From Calliphora vicina (Eukaryota; Arthropoda; Insecta; Diptera; Calliphoridae), in assembly GCF_958450345.1 (NCBI RefSeq), contig NC_088780.1, forward strand, positions 165,770,726 through 165,834,725: a stretch of 64,000 nt of DNA, written 5' to 3'. Shown piece by piece: positions 23,148-34,140 of this stretch (its first letter is position 1; the number at the start of each line of letters is the position of its first letter). The translations under genes were made by a program, and so were the position numbers. Below the pieces are notes generated by a model that saw only the letters and a program-made list of their open reading frames with translations, ran no database searches and was not told the DNA's origin.

Positions 23148-24682
23148 CACACAGAAAACAAATTGGTTGGAAAACGGTTGCTAATACGAAAATTTTATAA
23201 AAGTAACCAAAATATTATTATCATTACTAAAAATTCATAAATTCAACCGATTTTCTTTATTTATAGCTGTAAAAACATAGCTATAACGGAATTGTGGTTA
23301 CTACAATAGCAACATTAGTTATTGTAATCAATTTGTATTTGGTTAAAATAAATTCAACGAAGTCGGCAGATACAACCTAACTAAATTCAAATAAGTAGAA
23401 CTTTAACTATATTTTCAGTTGTAGTAATTAATAAATTCAAGAATTCTATATTCCCAACCGACAAAAGAATACGTAAACCCAAAAATTTAAATTTTGTTTG
23501 ACTTTTTTCAAAAATAAATAAATATTAATTAAAATAAAAGTTATTTAAATCGGAAATAGTTTACATAAAAAATTTAAATTAATCCAAAAATAAATTAATG
23601 TGAATTAACTCTAGAAAGCGGTAGGACTTCTTTGGAATTATCATAGGTAAGTGTTCGTATGTTCATTGTTTCATTATGTATTTCAAGAGTTATTTATCCT
23701 TTAAACAGAATGGAAAATGGTCAACAAATATACTGCTTATTCCAAGAAACTTGGGCCAGTCTTAATTTTTATTAAATACCTTCTTTAAATTCTTCACAAC
23801 ATCTTGCTTTCATTTCTGATATTATTCGGTGTATTAGTCGTTCTTGTCGTTGCAATGGAGTGGAAAGGTTACAGAATTATATGGTCGTGACAAACGATGA
23901 TGGAAATCTTAATGAAGAAGTTAATGAAGTGACTTACTCCCTGATGACGAATGTACGGAATAAAGGTAAATTGTAGGATATTCCTTGAAAATCATTGATT
24001 AAAATGTTTTATAAATTCTCCTCAGAAAATCTACAAAATTTGAACCACGTGAGAAACGTATAAGCAAACAAAGCTGCCTTCAGAAACATCGCGCTTCATT
24101 TTCATCTGTGTTATAAAAGGGTAACGGTTATATTGTTAAGAGAAATGAGCATTTATGTACTTATTGTATTTCGTTGTTTCATTTGCCTAGATCAAGAAAC
24201 TACAGTCATTCTGTAATTCTAATACCTTCTTGAAATATAACCATAACCTTTTTTCTGTTGTTTTCCGAGACCTGTTGACGACATTGTAGAAGGTCGTTTT
24301 GCTGACTATCGATTCTGGAAAGCTGCAGTAAAATCCATGTTTGGCTGACAAATTTTTAAATTCTGCTAAAAGCGGCTTTTTTGATTATATAAATGATCTT
24401 TACGTGTTCCTATGTTTAGAAATGTAAATTTATTAACAATTGTTTCAGCTACTATACGTTAATAAAACATGCATAATTAAAAAAATTATATTTTTTTTAC
24501 TTGGACTAGCCTAATAAATATATATTAAATTTGTATATATTCCAACCGAATTAGTTTTTTTGTTGCAGTTGTGACTATCAATATATTCAGCAACTACAAC
24601 CGAACTATGCGATAGTACATGCAACCGACAGAATTCGATTGGCGACAAATTCGGTTGTGACAACGAATCTGTTTTCTCTGTG
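23148..24682. mobile_element. 1.5-kb TIR element related to the CACAGAG MITEs
   Basis: Left end CACACAGAAAACAAATTGG preceded by TA (23146-23147). Right end ACGAATCTGTTTTCTCTGTG followed by TA (24683-24684). The last 45 bp at the right match the short MITEs closely (GATTGGCGACAAATTCGG, then TTGTGACAACGAATCTG). Length 1535 bp against about 235 bp for the MITEs. The central 700 bp are less AT-rich and have splice-like borders (next entry). I infer a less-deleted relative, perhaps once gene-bearing. The transposase class is unknown; the TA duplication fits Tc1/mariner-like or another TA-targeting group. Confidence 0.75.
23640..24348 (+). pseudogene. Candidate spliced gene relic inside the TIR element
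   Basis: Three intervals have canonical fly short-intron form: 23647-23708 (GTAAGT to TTTAAACAG, 62 bp), 23966-24025 (GTAAAT to CTCCTCAG, 60 bp) and 24121-24190 (GTAACG to TTGCCTAG, 70 bp). Between them lie open segments. 23829-23965 includes NYMVVTNDDGNLNEEVNEV. 24027-24113 reads KSTKFEPREKRISKQSCLQK in one frame. 24271-24348 reads PVDDIVEGRFADYRFWKAAV and ends in a stop. The exon phases do not join without breaks, so it looks decayed. The protein family was not recognised. Its position inside the TIRs argues it belongs to the element rather than the host. Confidence 0.45.
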
Positions 24683-24684
24683 TA

Positions 24685-25195
24685 AATATTTGATTTTAAA
24701 TTATATTTTATGATTATATGAGCTCCGGCTTAATTTTTGAAGAAATAAAGTCCAAAGATTTTTGTAACAGCATGAACAATATTTAATCTTTATGGAGATC
24801 AAGTTTAAGTAATTATGAGACTTCAACACGAAGAGTCTATAAATTCCCTGCACGTGGTGAAGAAGGGTGGGCTGGAAGTTAAATATGGGAGGTTTTATGC
24901 AGACCTTGACCACATAGACATAATATGGGATCAGAAGACATTAAGGACTGAGATCGAAAGTCAACCCATCATGTCAAGTGAACCATCTTTTGAAATCGAT
25001 GTCTTGTTAGTTCTATTGGATAGTAATTCAGACACAATTTTTCAACAAGATCGGTGGATAATTCTCTGAGTTTGAGGGTGTCAAAATTGGCATTTTGTTC
25101 AAGCTGGTGTTTTTTCTTATCTAGGTAACTTATTACCTATTATTCCTAGCAAAATGTGTCCCAAATAGTTTAGATAGCTCTTTCTTCAATCTTTT
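24685..25195. other. Unassigned sequence with one short open frame
   Basis: A plus frame of 84 codons (24815-25069) begins MRLQHEESINSLHVVKKGG and is less AT-rich than its flanks. I recognise no domain and see no splice or element context. It could be a TE fragment or chance. Confidence 0.25.
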
Positions 25196-25199
25196 GAAA

Positions 25200-26065
25200 A
25201 AAAAATATTTAAAAAAAATATACAAACAATTTTTCCGAAATAAAATACTTTTTTGACTTTTGTCAAAATGGGCCCTTTTTTTCTTAAAATAAAGCTTAGA
25301 TATTTTCCTTGACCTATTTGGTCGCTTAGTTGGATGCGAGTTCGATATCTATCAAAATAAAACATAAAATGTTTGATTTTTTTTGCAAAATCAAAAATTT
25401 TGTTGACTTTTTTTTTCAAAATGTACCCTTTTTTATTTTTTTTTTCCTTGAAGACTCTTAGTGGAATGCGAATAGGATATCTATCAAAATAAATATTTTG
25501 TAACTCAAGAAATACAATTTTTTTTTTTTTTTTGCAAAATTTAAATTTTTTTCAAACTGTGCCCTTTTTATACCCTTCACCTTCATGAGAAGGGTATATA
25601 TAAGTTTGTCATTCCGTTTGTAATTTCTACATTTTTAAACCAAATTTTTATTCATCAAAAAATTTTTTTTGTCATAAATTTTTTTAAAAAAAAAAAAATT
25701 TGGAAAAAACTTTTTTTAAAAAAAATTTAAAAACAATTAAAAAAAAAATTAATTTTGTTTACCTAAAAATATTTAAACAAATTTATTTTAAAGTATAATT
25801 TGGTGAAGGGTATATAAGATTCGGCACAGCCGAATATAGCTCTCTTACTTGTTTAATTTTTTTTTTACTCAAAAGGAAGCTTAGGTCAATTTCTTTATTA
25901 TATACCTATCTATCAAAATAAATATTTTGTAACTCAAGACATACAATTTTTGATTTTTTTTTTTTGCAAAATCGAAATTCCAATATGGGCCCTTTTTAAA
26001 AAATAAATTGTTTTGATTCAAGAGAAAGCTTAGGTCTTTTCCTTTAAGACCTATTTGGTCGCCAT
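25200..26065. repeat. Degenerate tandem repeat, about 140-150-bp unit
   Basis: The words GGGCCCTTTTT or variants (25270, 25420, 25561, 25989), AAGCTTAGGTC-type words, CCTTGACCTATTTGGTCGC and ATATCTATCAAAATAAA recur in the same order. Subtracting the 286-bp family A insertion gives unit spacings of roughly 130-150 bp and about four to five units. Poly-T or poly-A lies between units. Minus-strand lysine/phenylalanine-rich frames here are by-products. Confidence 0.75.
25569..25854 (+). mobile_element. TATACCC family A copy, internally deleted, both ends perfect
   Basis: 286 bp. The 5' hairpin is TATACCCTTCACCTTCATGA-GAAGGGTATA. Then comes AAGTTTGTCATTCCGTTTG, an A/T tract, GGTGAAGGGTATATAAG, the perfect hairpin TTCGGC-ACA-GCCGAA and the end TAGCTCTCTTACTTGTTT. 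The middle is deleted. It sits inside the 140-150-bp tandem repeat between GCCCTTTT and AATTTTTTTTTACTC, so its insertion site can be reconstructed from neighbouring units. Confidence 0.85.
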
Positions 26066-29000
26066 TAATGTTTTTAAAGTGCTTTCTGCGCCTTTGTTCG
26101 AACAGGTAGTCTATCTCCGTTTAAATTCTTTTGGAAACCTTTTCCCATACCTACGTTTCGTAATCCATTATGCAGCAGGTACATATATTTTTTGTATAAA
26201 ATTTTACTTTAATTTCCGGCCTATAAATTTTAAACCTTTGTCGACCGACGGTACTTATAAGTACCATAACAATAATAAGCTTACAACATGAAAACAAAAC
26301 ATATTATGACCCTTTTTGCACAAAAGTACTTTTAAGTACACTCTCATCTTTGGAATAATATATTTGTTTTGCATATTGGCAAACTCGCTTACCCAGAATA
26401 ACGATGAATTACTTCATGTTCTCATTTTGGTGTTTATTTATGTTGTAATGACAAAAAATACTTTTTCGTAAAATACCATAAAATAGACTTGTAATAGAAA
26501 ATGTTATAAATGCTACAAAACTAATCAATATAATAATAAAATTTAAACAAAAATCGATGATTTTTTCTTTCTTTTGGTTGATGCAGACCCAACGGTACCA
26601 GGCCCCTTTCGGATCCTTGCAGGTCCCTTTCGGTTCCTTGCAGTTCGGTTTTGTTGAAAATATTTAATCATTTTAGTACGCACTTTTTTCTCGTCACTCA
26701 TTTTAATCAGATTAAGAACAAATGAACACAATTGACATTAAACATAATAACTGACATTCTTTACAATTGATAAAAAAAAATCAAATAATACCTGGGTTAA
26801 AAGTTTTAATGAAAAACGTGTGTTAAGAATTTTTCGATCTCAGTCTTTATGTCTGTTGGCATATGCCGTTTCAAGCTGCGATCAAATGAATCTTAATATT
26901 ATATAGCTTGAAGAAAACAACGCCAAAGCCCCTCCAATGACTATTTTTATCTTTTAATGAAACTTAAAGGGAATGTGTCTATAAAAAAATCGTATCCTAT
27001 CTCGTCCATGCTTTTAATTCTAATTTTAACGGAAATGATTTTGTAGAAAATTTAATATAAAAAGTCTACTTAAATAAATTTCACTTTAGATAACGATATT
27101 TTGTTAACTAGTTTTGAATGAACCTATAATTTAAGTCTTGTGTTCCAAGATTTTGGCAATAAAAATATATGTTTTTAATTTAGAAATTGTTTTTATATCT
27201 ATCCTATTGTAACTCGAAAAATAAGTAATACACAACATTCTAAGCATAATTTTGGGATTCACAGAAGTTTGATTTAGTTACTTAGATTTGAATTCGGAAC
27301 CACAGTATAACAGTCAGACATTTTAAGAGTGTCCTATAAACCTTGAAAATGCTATTTTATGACGCGGATAGTTTTTTCCGTTTCTCCCTTAGAGCCATAT
27401 TAGCAATGCGCGTTCATATTGTTCAGATTACGAAGATTTTCGCCAATTTACACGTACATAACCCGAATGTAAGCAATAGAGCGTACAAAACAAATATTTT
27501 ATTCAATTGCTTGAAGTTGTTGCGGATATTATATTTGTTACCCATACATGCACAATAATTAAATCCCTCTAACTATATGATATTAGTCCTTTAATACGAA
27601 CCTGGTAAATTACCAGTGGTAATGCTGAATACTGATAGGTCAGAAACAAATTTTAATTCGAAATACTCGACGGGTTATACACGTATTAAAATAAAAGTAA
27701 AGTGAATATTGGGTTAAATATACAAACATCCTTAAGTTAAACGAAAGTAAAATAATTGCGATGTAAAATCCTTTAATATAATTGTTAGTTTTCTGTATGA
27801 CAATTACACTTACTAAGCTGCACATGACTGTATTTACGCATTTATAATTTCTACTATTTTCAGCTACTTTAAAAACATTAACAAGGATTGATTTATAATC
27901 ATTACAATTTAGAAATTTTTTCCTTAAAGAAATACCCATGATTACACAAATATTATTTTAGCTGTTTCAGTACAAATATTTATAATGGAATTCAATGTAA
28001 CAAAACCAAATTGAATTGTCATAAAACAAGAAAATTTTAAAATCAATTTCAAATCAATGGCACCCAATAGGGATAAAATAGAATAAACAAACAAAAACAA
28101 TCTTTGAAATTGCAACCCTGGTTAACAAGATATAAATGTTAAAAAAAAGAAATAATTCTAAACAAAAAAATACAAAAAATAGCTATATAATCACAACAAC
28201 ATAAACCCATGTTATTGTATTTTTTTGTGTGTTTGAAAACAGATACCAGGGACACAATAAAAAGCCAGCTACAACAAAAGGACACATTTAATAAAAAACA
28301 ACACAAAATTCGATCTACTTAAACGAATTGAATATAATAAATACAACAACAAAAAAAAGAACAAAAATTGAAATGAAAATATATTTGTCTGTCTGTCTGT
28401 ATGTTTGTATTCACATCTTTATTTAAGCCACATTTACTCGCACTCGTACGAGTATAAAAGTGGCGGCAATTCACACCTTTTTATTTTTGTATATTTGTGC
28501 GAATGTATTCCTGCTCATCCATCCGTAGGTTTATACATTTTTGTGTATCTGTCTGTCTGTTTTTGTCTCTGGGTCTGTGCGAATATACAATTATTTGTTG
28601 TTTTTTGTTTGCAACAAACGAATTGAAAACAATCGCATGTTATCCTAGCTAAATAACAAATTCACACATCAAATGTGCCAAAGACTCTATCAGGGAGAGA
28701 GTGAGAGATGATAAACCCATTTTCGTTTATACGAGTAATATTACTTTAAGACACATCCGTGTAGACTAAGCTTTGCTATATTTAGATAAAAAAAATATAT
28801 ATGGGAATTTCCATACATTCGATTGATTGGAGTTTTGTTTGAATATGAGAGAGTTCATATATTATAGATTTGAAATCATTGTAATTCAATGGTAGTGAAC
28901 GCCTATCATGTTCTATATTTTGCAGTTCGGCCTCATCTCCAACAATTTCAATTCAATGTCTTCAGGATGTAAGACTAATCAAATTTAAAATTAAACAATT

Positions 29001-29370
29001 ATTCGATTAATCAAAAATTTTGATTTTTATTATGGAAAGTTTATGAATAACTGAATAATCATAAATATAAATAATTTCAAATAAATTAATCTGATTTTCT
29101 GTAAATTTTGTTTTTTATGTTTTTTTTTCATACCCAACAAAGATGTCATTGTATTGTAACACATCGAGATATTCATCCCAGACCCACAAAAGTAAATATA
29201 TTCTTGATCCTTATAAAATTTTAAGATCGTTCTTAGCTACCATACAAATGTCCCCCCGGAATACTGTTTGAGCAGTCATAAATATGTTGATTATGCGGCA
29301 ATATTGATATTATTTTTCACAAATTAGTTCTAAGTACTCTGAAATTATATTGTAAAGTATGGCGAACAAT
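26066..29370. other. Noncoding island with minor motifs
   Basis: 26250-26265 is a perfect 16-bp palindrome GGTACTTATAAGTACC shortly after TTTTAAACCTTTGTCGACC. 26600-26645 holds two 21-bp tandem copies around CCCTTTCGG-TCCTTGCAG. A minus 62-codon frame (26731-26543) is Lys/Arg-rich (MSDEKKVRTKMIKYFQQNR inside). 28380-28570 has TGTCTG runs and TACGAGTA motifs (28447, 28730). No gene was established. Confidence 0.4.
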
Positions 29371-29371
29371 A

Positions 29372-30360
29372 TTGGGGGTGACTTAAAAGTGCGGTATTTT
29401 TTCATACGTTTAGCTTTTATTTTGAAACATTTGCACAATATACGATTCAAGTCAGTTTCGGATCCTCTGTTCCAAAGTGAAGCGTAACCCAGAGAGAGTG
29501 TTTCTGCATCGATCGAAACAAATAGTAGTCGGACGGGGAAAGGTCTAGACTATAAGCGGGTAAGGCAAAACTTCCCAATCAGTTCATTCTAAATATTTTT
29601 TAACAGATATTGCAACATGTAACCGAGCGTTGTCATGATGGATAGTCTGATTTCTTTCCTTGCCGCATATTCTGGGCATTTTTCGTGTGATGGTGTTCCG
29701 TGTGATGGTGTGCTCAGACTTCAGCAGCTCATAATAGATAGGACCCTTTTGCCCCCACCAAATACAGAGCATTACCTTAGCGCCATGGATATTTGGCTTT
29801 GGTATCGATTCGGCTGGTTGACCGGGCTTCACATACAATCCTTAGACTCCCACCAAATACAGAGCATTACCTTAGTGCCATGGATATTTGGCTTTGGTGT
29901 CGAATCGGCTGGTTGACCGGGCTTCGCATACGATCTCGTAGGCTTCTGATTATGGATCCATTTTTCAACGCAAATAATGATACGGTGCAAAAATGATTTT
30001 CTTTTACACCGTCAAGCAATATTTCAGACATACAAAATAGTTTTTCAAGGTCTCTCAACTTCAATTTGCATGGTACCCATTTCCCTGCTTTTGGATGAAT
30101 CCTGCTGCTCACAAATGTTATTAAATTGCTGGAATAGTTCCCAATGATATTGTTGAGCTTGATAACAATCTTCATGGAGTAATGCCACCAATACTTGGTC
30201 TTCAAACTCTTTTGGTTGGCCTGGGCGATCTTTGTCTTCCGTGTCAAAATTACCACTTCTGAACCGAACAATCCATCTATTGCACGTTGAAACCGACGGA
30301 ACACATTCACCATAATCTTTGGTGAGCAATCTGTGTGCTTCAGCGGCACTTTTTTTCCCC
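29372..30360 (-). pseudogene. Mauritiana-type mariner, most of transposase present
   Basis: Left end TTGGGGGTGACTTAAAAGTG after TA is the 3' terminal repeat. On the minus strand, 30389-30045 reads KKSAAEAHRLLTKDYGECV then RFRSGNFDTEDKDRPGQP (helix-turn-helix half). 29838-29584 reads MYVKPGQPAESIPKPNIHGA, LCIWWGQKGPIYYELLKS and IHHDNARLHVA (second catalytic Asp). A 95-bp tandem duplication (from 29756 and from 29851) disrupts the catalytic region. The N-terminal start and 5' terminal repeat are missing: coding identity stops near 30360. Frameshifts exclude activity. Confidence 0.82.
29756..29945. repeat. 95-bp tandem duplication within a mariner
   Basis: CACCAAATACAGAGCATTAC recurs at 29756 and 29851, each followed by GCCATGGATATTTGGC and GGCTGGTTGACCGGGCTTC. 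The two copies differ at a few bases. It duplicates the PKPNIHG segment of the transposase. A smaller direct repeat, CGTGTGATGGTGTT/CGTGTGATGGTGTG, lies at 29685-29713. Confidence 0.85.
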
Positions 30361-32230
30361 TGTAGTGTGTTGTGCGGTCCACTGACCAATCGAGTTGCAT
30401 TCCCTTTTGTATGGAAACACCCGAATCATTTACGAAATCAACAAAAACAAAACCAATCGAATAAAAAAGAACATGTCGTTGAGAAATCACTTTAAAAAAA
30501 GAGTTAAACCAAATACACATACTTAAGAAAACATCAAAAACAAGTAAAATTGAAGTTAATGTTTCCCATGTTGCACAGACTGAAAGACAGACCAAAAAAA
30601 AGCAACACAACAGCAACAATAACAATAACAACAAAAGTATTGTATTTTTATCCCCACAACAAATACACTCAGCAAACGGCATCACACCTAATGCGACTTC
30701 TGCTTACACTCTCGTACTACCATCATTACTTTTGGGTTTTTGGTTAAGTATCTGCTCATTGTCACCCAACTTCAGCACACAAACTCACACCAACAACAAA
30801 AAATTGGCTAAAACACACGTAAAACATTGTTAAATAAGCCAACTTGGGTAACAGAAAACAAATACACAAAAAAAATCTAAATATCTCAATTCTGAAACAC
30901 ACAAAAAAAGGCACTCGCCAAACAAAAAAGTGGAAGAAAGAAATAAAAAAAGCAGCAGCAAAAACCTAAATCACACAAGGTGCGAATGAATCTTAAGGAA
31001 TACGGAATCCATGCGCAGCACATACCAACACACAACGTTTCACATTTATTAAGTGCGTGAGCTTCATGATTGGATCGCACGATTAGAAGTCCATAAAGCG
31101 ACAAAAACATGACAACTGTGTTGCAATGAAACAACACTACAACACACTATTGTTGCACAGAAAGCTGTTGGTGGGTCTTTGACGGGGGCAAGGAACACAA
31201 GGAAATTGAAGAAGACTGCAAAAAAAAAACATTGATCTCTAGAAATTTAAACCTTTAGGCTCGACAAAAGCATTCCATTGTGACTATAGCTGCCAGGATT
31301 AATGAAAAACAAATTCGTTTGTCTCATACTTTGGGCCTTTTGCACAACAACAACAACAAAAAAAGCTAAACAAGACAGACAGACTGATAGACGGACAGAT
31401 ATTCAGCACCTCGTTAGTCGATTATGGTCAAAAAGCCAATTTTTTTCATTTTTTATTCATTCGTTCACTCTCCCCACCGATCGCAAGTGTTTGAAATGTA
31501 AGAAAAATAATCGACTTTGTATTGTCGCTTGGCAAAAAAACAAAAAAAAGCTGAAAAAAACGAATAAATACTAAAAATGAAATGAGCAAATATTATACTG
31601 AATGCTTGGAGGATTAAATTCAATCGAATTGAATTGAATACAAATAGCGGACATGAAACAAGATTTAATGGAATACAAACGAAACAACAGTTGAAATAAG
31701 TATCAAAAGATGGCTTAAAAAGGGCAAGGGTACGAACGAACGATCGACCAAACGAACGAGTACATTCAACATAAGCTGCAACTATGAATTTAAGTATGTT
31801 TGTACGAACCGAACTATCGCTGCTGCTGTTGTTGATGCTGTTGCTTATTGCAGAAAATCCACCAACAATGAAGTGTCACCAATACAAATGATTGTGCGGG
31901 TAACAGCTATATGCGTGGGTTAAGAGATAAGTATTCAGATGAAAATTCATATTAGTGTATACAGCCCATAGTTCGTTTAAGATTGATATATCCGGGTTGG
32001 TGGAAATTTTGAAGGTTTTAATCGGGAAACACCAGTCACAATTAATTAGGAAATTAACCATAACCAAGTTGCACTATGAGGTTTTTAAGAATTGCAGTAT
32101 TAATGTGAATAAAGAGACTAATAATTTTGTATTATAATCTCTTATGAGATCTGAAAATCCATCGTTATCAAAATTTAGTGATTTTTGGAAAAACGCATTT
32201 AACTTAATTTAATTTTGTTGAATTTACTAA
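30361..32230. other. Noncoding island with CAA repeats
   Basis: Repeats CAACAACAACAAC (30610-30640 and 31345-31362), GACAGACAGACTGATAGACG (31375-31400) and GAACGAACGATCGACC (31730-31760). These generate long low-complexity frames on the minus strand. No gene recognised. Confidence 0.45.
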
Positions 32231-32369
32231 CTATTAAGGCAAACTGATCGAGGTCAAAGATTGTGCACAACTGTGTGAGTTTAAGAGTACAGTCCAGTTA
32301 GGGATCTCAATGTTACTTGGGTCTAATAATATCCCTTTGTAATACCTAAAATAAAAGAAGATCGTCCAC

Positions 32370-32780
32370 ATTGTTACGAGAAAGTAATAAAATGTATAGT
32401 GCAAGAGTTAGAAGAGTAGAAGAAGTGATCGATAATCCGAGCCATTCCGAAGGAACTATAAACGCTTGCAACCGCTTAAGTGCAGTCGTTGATAGATCTG
32501 AAAGATCATTAAATAACGAATGACTTAAGTTCTAGTGCAGGAAACGAGCATAGAATGTGAGTTAAAGTTTCCTCTTCATTATGATATCTTTTACAAAAAT
32601 CATTGTAAGGAATTCCGAAGTACCTGTCAATTATTCTAAAGCCACAATATCCATCTAAACGAGGTCATAATAATCTTGTAAGTTCGAATTTTGAAAACCT
32701 ATCCTGAATTTCGGAACCAAGTGAGCGGTTTGCAAGAAGAGATTGAATTTTTACAAAAGTGATCAATATTAGATTCATGT
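32370..32780 (-). pseudogene. LINE ORF2 C-terminal relic with zinc-knuckle region
   Basis: Reverse complement gives GYCGFRIIDRYFGIPYNDFC, then KRYHNEEETLTHILCSFPAL, then ELKSFVI. This is the C-terminal block of jockey/LOA-type ORF2 proteins, where a Cys/His knuckle is followed by EEET--HILC-CPAL. One Cys of the knuckle is changed to Tyr and one to Phe. A further frame gives LKRLQAFIVPSEWLGLS. Upstream domains are not recognised on this strand. It is an old fragment, next to but opposite in orientation from the LINE 5' part at 33 kb. Confidence 0.65.
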
Positions 32781-33019
32781 TGCATGGTTACCTCCTCGTC
32801 AAAGGATGAATCATTAACCTGGTTGGTAGAAGAGTCGAGAATGTGAATGGCTAGTTAAAGGTAGATAAAGATTAGTCGCTAACAGCTTCTGTCCGGTGCT
32901 AGGATACGGGAAGGTTATAAATGCACTGTCTAGTCCAGGTACGGTGCGCCGTCACTGCATGAATTGTCCATTCCCTTACATGTCTACTCATGGAAGCAAC
33001 CTATGGAACACAAAGAACG

Positions 33020-33926
33020 AAAAAAACAAAAAATAAAGATGAGATAGAAAGCCCACCTTCCGGCTTCCAGTGAGGAAAGGTTGATCGATCTTTTAGGCCT
33101 TCTCAAATTCTGACAAAAAAAAGGCAGTTAAAAAACAACAAATAAGAAGGAAGAGTCCGGAAGATATCTTTAAATTCGGACACACCAAAGCATCATAAAA
33201 TCCCGACAAGATAGCCAAGAATGCTGACAACGGTGCCACCATGAACGTGATGAGAAAGATCGCATTAAATATCATGACGTACCAAAGGTTTATTTATGGA
33301 TTCTTTAGAATTTCCAAGGTAGCAGCCGCCAAGAGGAGAAAGGTTACAGATAACAAAGCCATTCCTGGTTAATGACCACCACACAATGGCTCTGGCTACG
33401 AATAAGGAGAGTCTAATTAATCCTGTGGTAACATAATGGTATGCAATCGAATCTTAACTAGCTGAGTTAAAAGCAGTACGGCATCTAGTTTTGACTCTGG
33501 TGAGATACAAAGGGCTACAAGGAGATGAAATGTTTAGACGAGTTCACAAGGGACCATCTTGACAAATGTGTCTCTAAGTTCATATATGCGTAGGATGGAT
33601 TAAGTCTTTGTCTGATCCCGACTGAGGAAACTCCAATGAGATCACGTGAAAGAATCTGGTTACAAAGGCCCGTAAGATGTTGGATTGCATAGCAGATTCA
33701 GAACTCCAACATTACCATGGATGAATGGTAAGGTAACAACTATACATTCCAAATTCTCGCCAGCACTGAATTGGGTTCAGTAGAGGTCGATAAGGCGGTA
33801 AAAGTAAAGGTTTTCTGGCCTACAGACTCGGGCAGCGGTGAAGAAGATAATGCTGAAGTTGCCAACTCTCTGCATACAGTCATGAAGATATCCGAACCTC
33901 AAAATACCTCCAACAATGGCACTTAA
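33020..33926 (+). pseudogene. LINE ORF1 relic
   Basis: Shifted plus frames give IESPPSG, SPEDIFKFGHTKAS, MNVMRKIALNIMTYQ and EGDEMFRRVHKGP-like ORF1 text. A clean final stretch then runs to the stop at 33924-33926: VEVDKAVKVKVFWPTDSGSG, then EEDNAEVANSLHTVMK. This is the acidic end of an ORF1 nucleic-acid-binding protein by position; the zinc knuckles are not visible. Its last codons overlap the ATG of the next frame. Decayed: several stops upstream. Confidence 0.5.
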
Positions 33927-34140
33927 AATCGTCCAGATAAATCTGTTGTCTTCGAAATTTAGCACAGATAATCTACGAGTGCTCTTAGCTGAAGAGCATC
34001 GATTTTCCTGTTCTCCTGTACATCGCTATAGCTTTTTCGAAATACGAAACCAGCAAAATTGGAAATTGCTTAAGGATTGGTGTATTGAAGCGATCTTGGT
34101 TCTAGATAAATTTTCAATTATACCTCGCAGTTTTTGCTAA
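33916..34140 (+). pseudogene. LINE ORF2 N-terminus (endonuclease start), truncated
   Basis: From ATG at 33916: MALKIVQINLLSSKFSTDN, then LRVLLAEEH. This matches the LKI-QINL-HSK---NL start of the apurinic-type endonuclease in jockey, LOA and R1-like LINEs. The eleven bases ATGGCACTTAA (33916-33926) serve both this start and the ORF1 stop. Family resemblance fades after about residue 35 and the open frame ends at 34140. No RT follows, so only the 5' junction of the element remains here. Confidence 0.6.

Noticed and set aside
29867..30685. 272-codon minus-strand frame, the longest in the window
   Set aside because: It joins CAA-repeat-derived leucine runs with an antisense, out-of-frame part of the mariner relic. 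No domain; the real mariner frame is the overlapping one.
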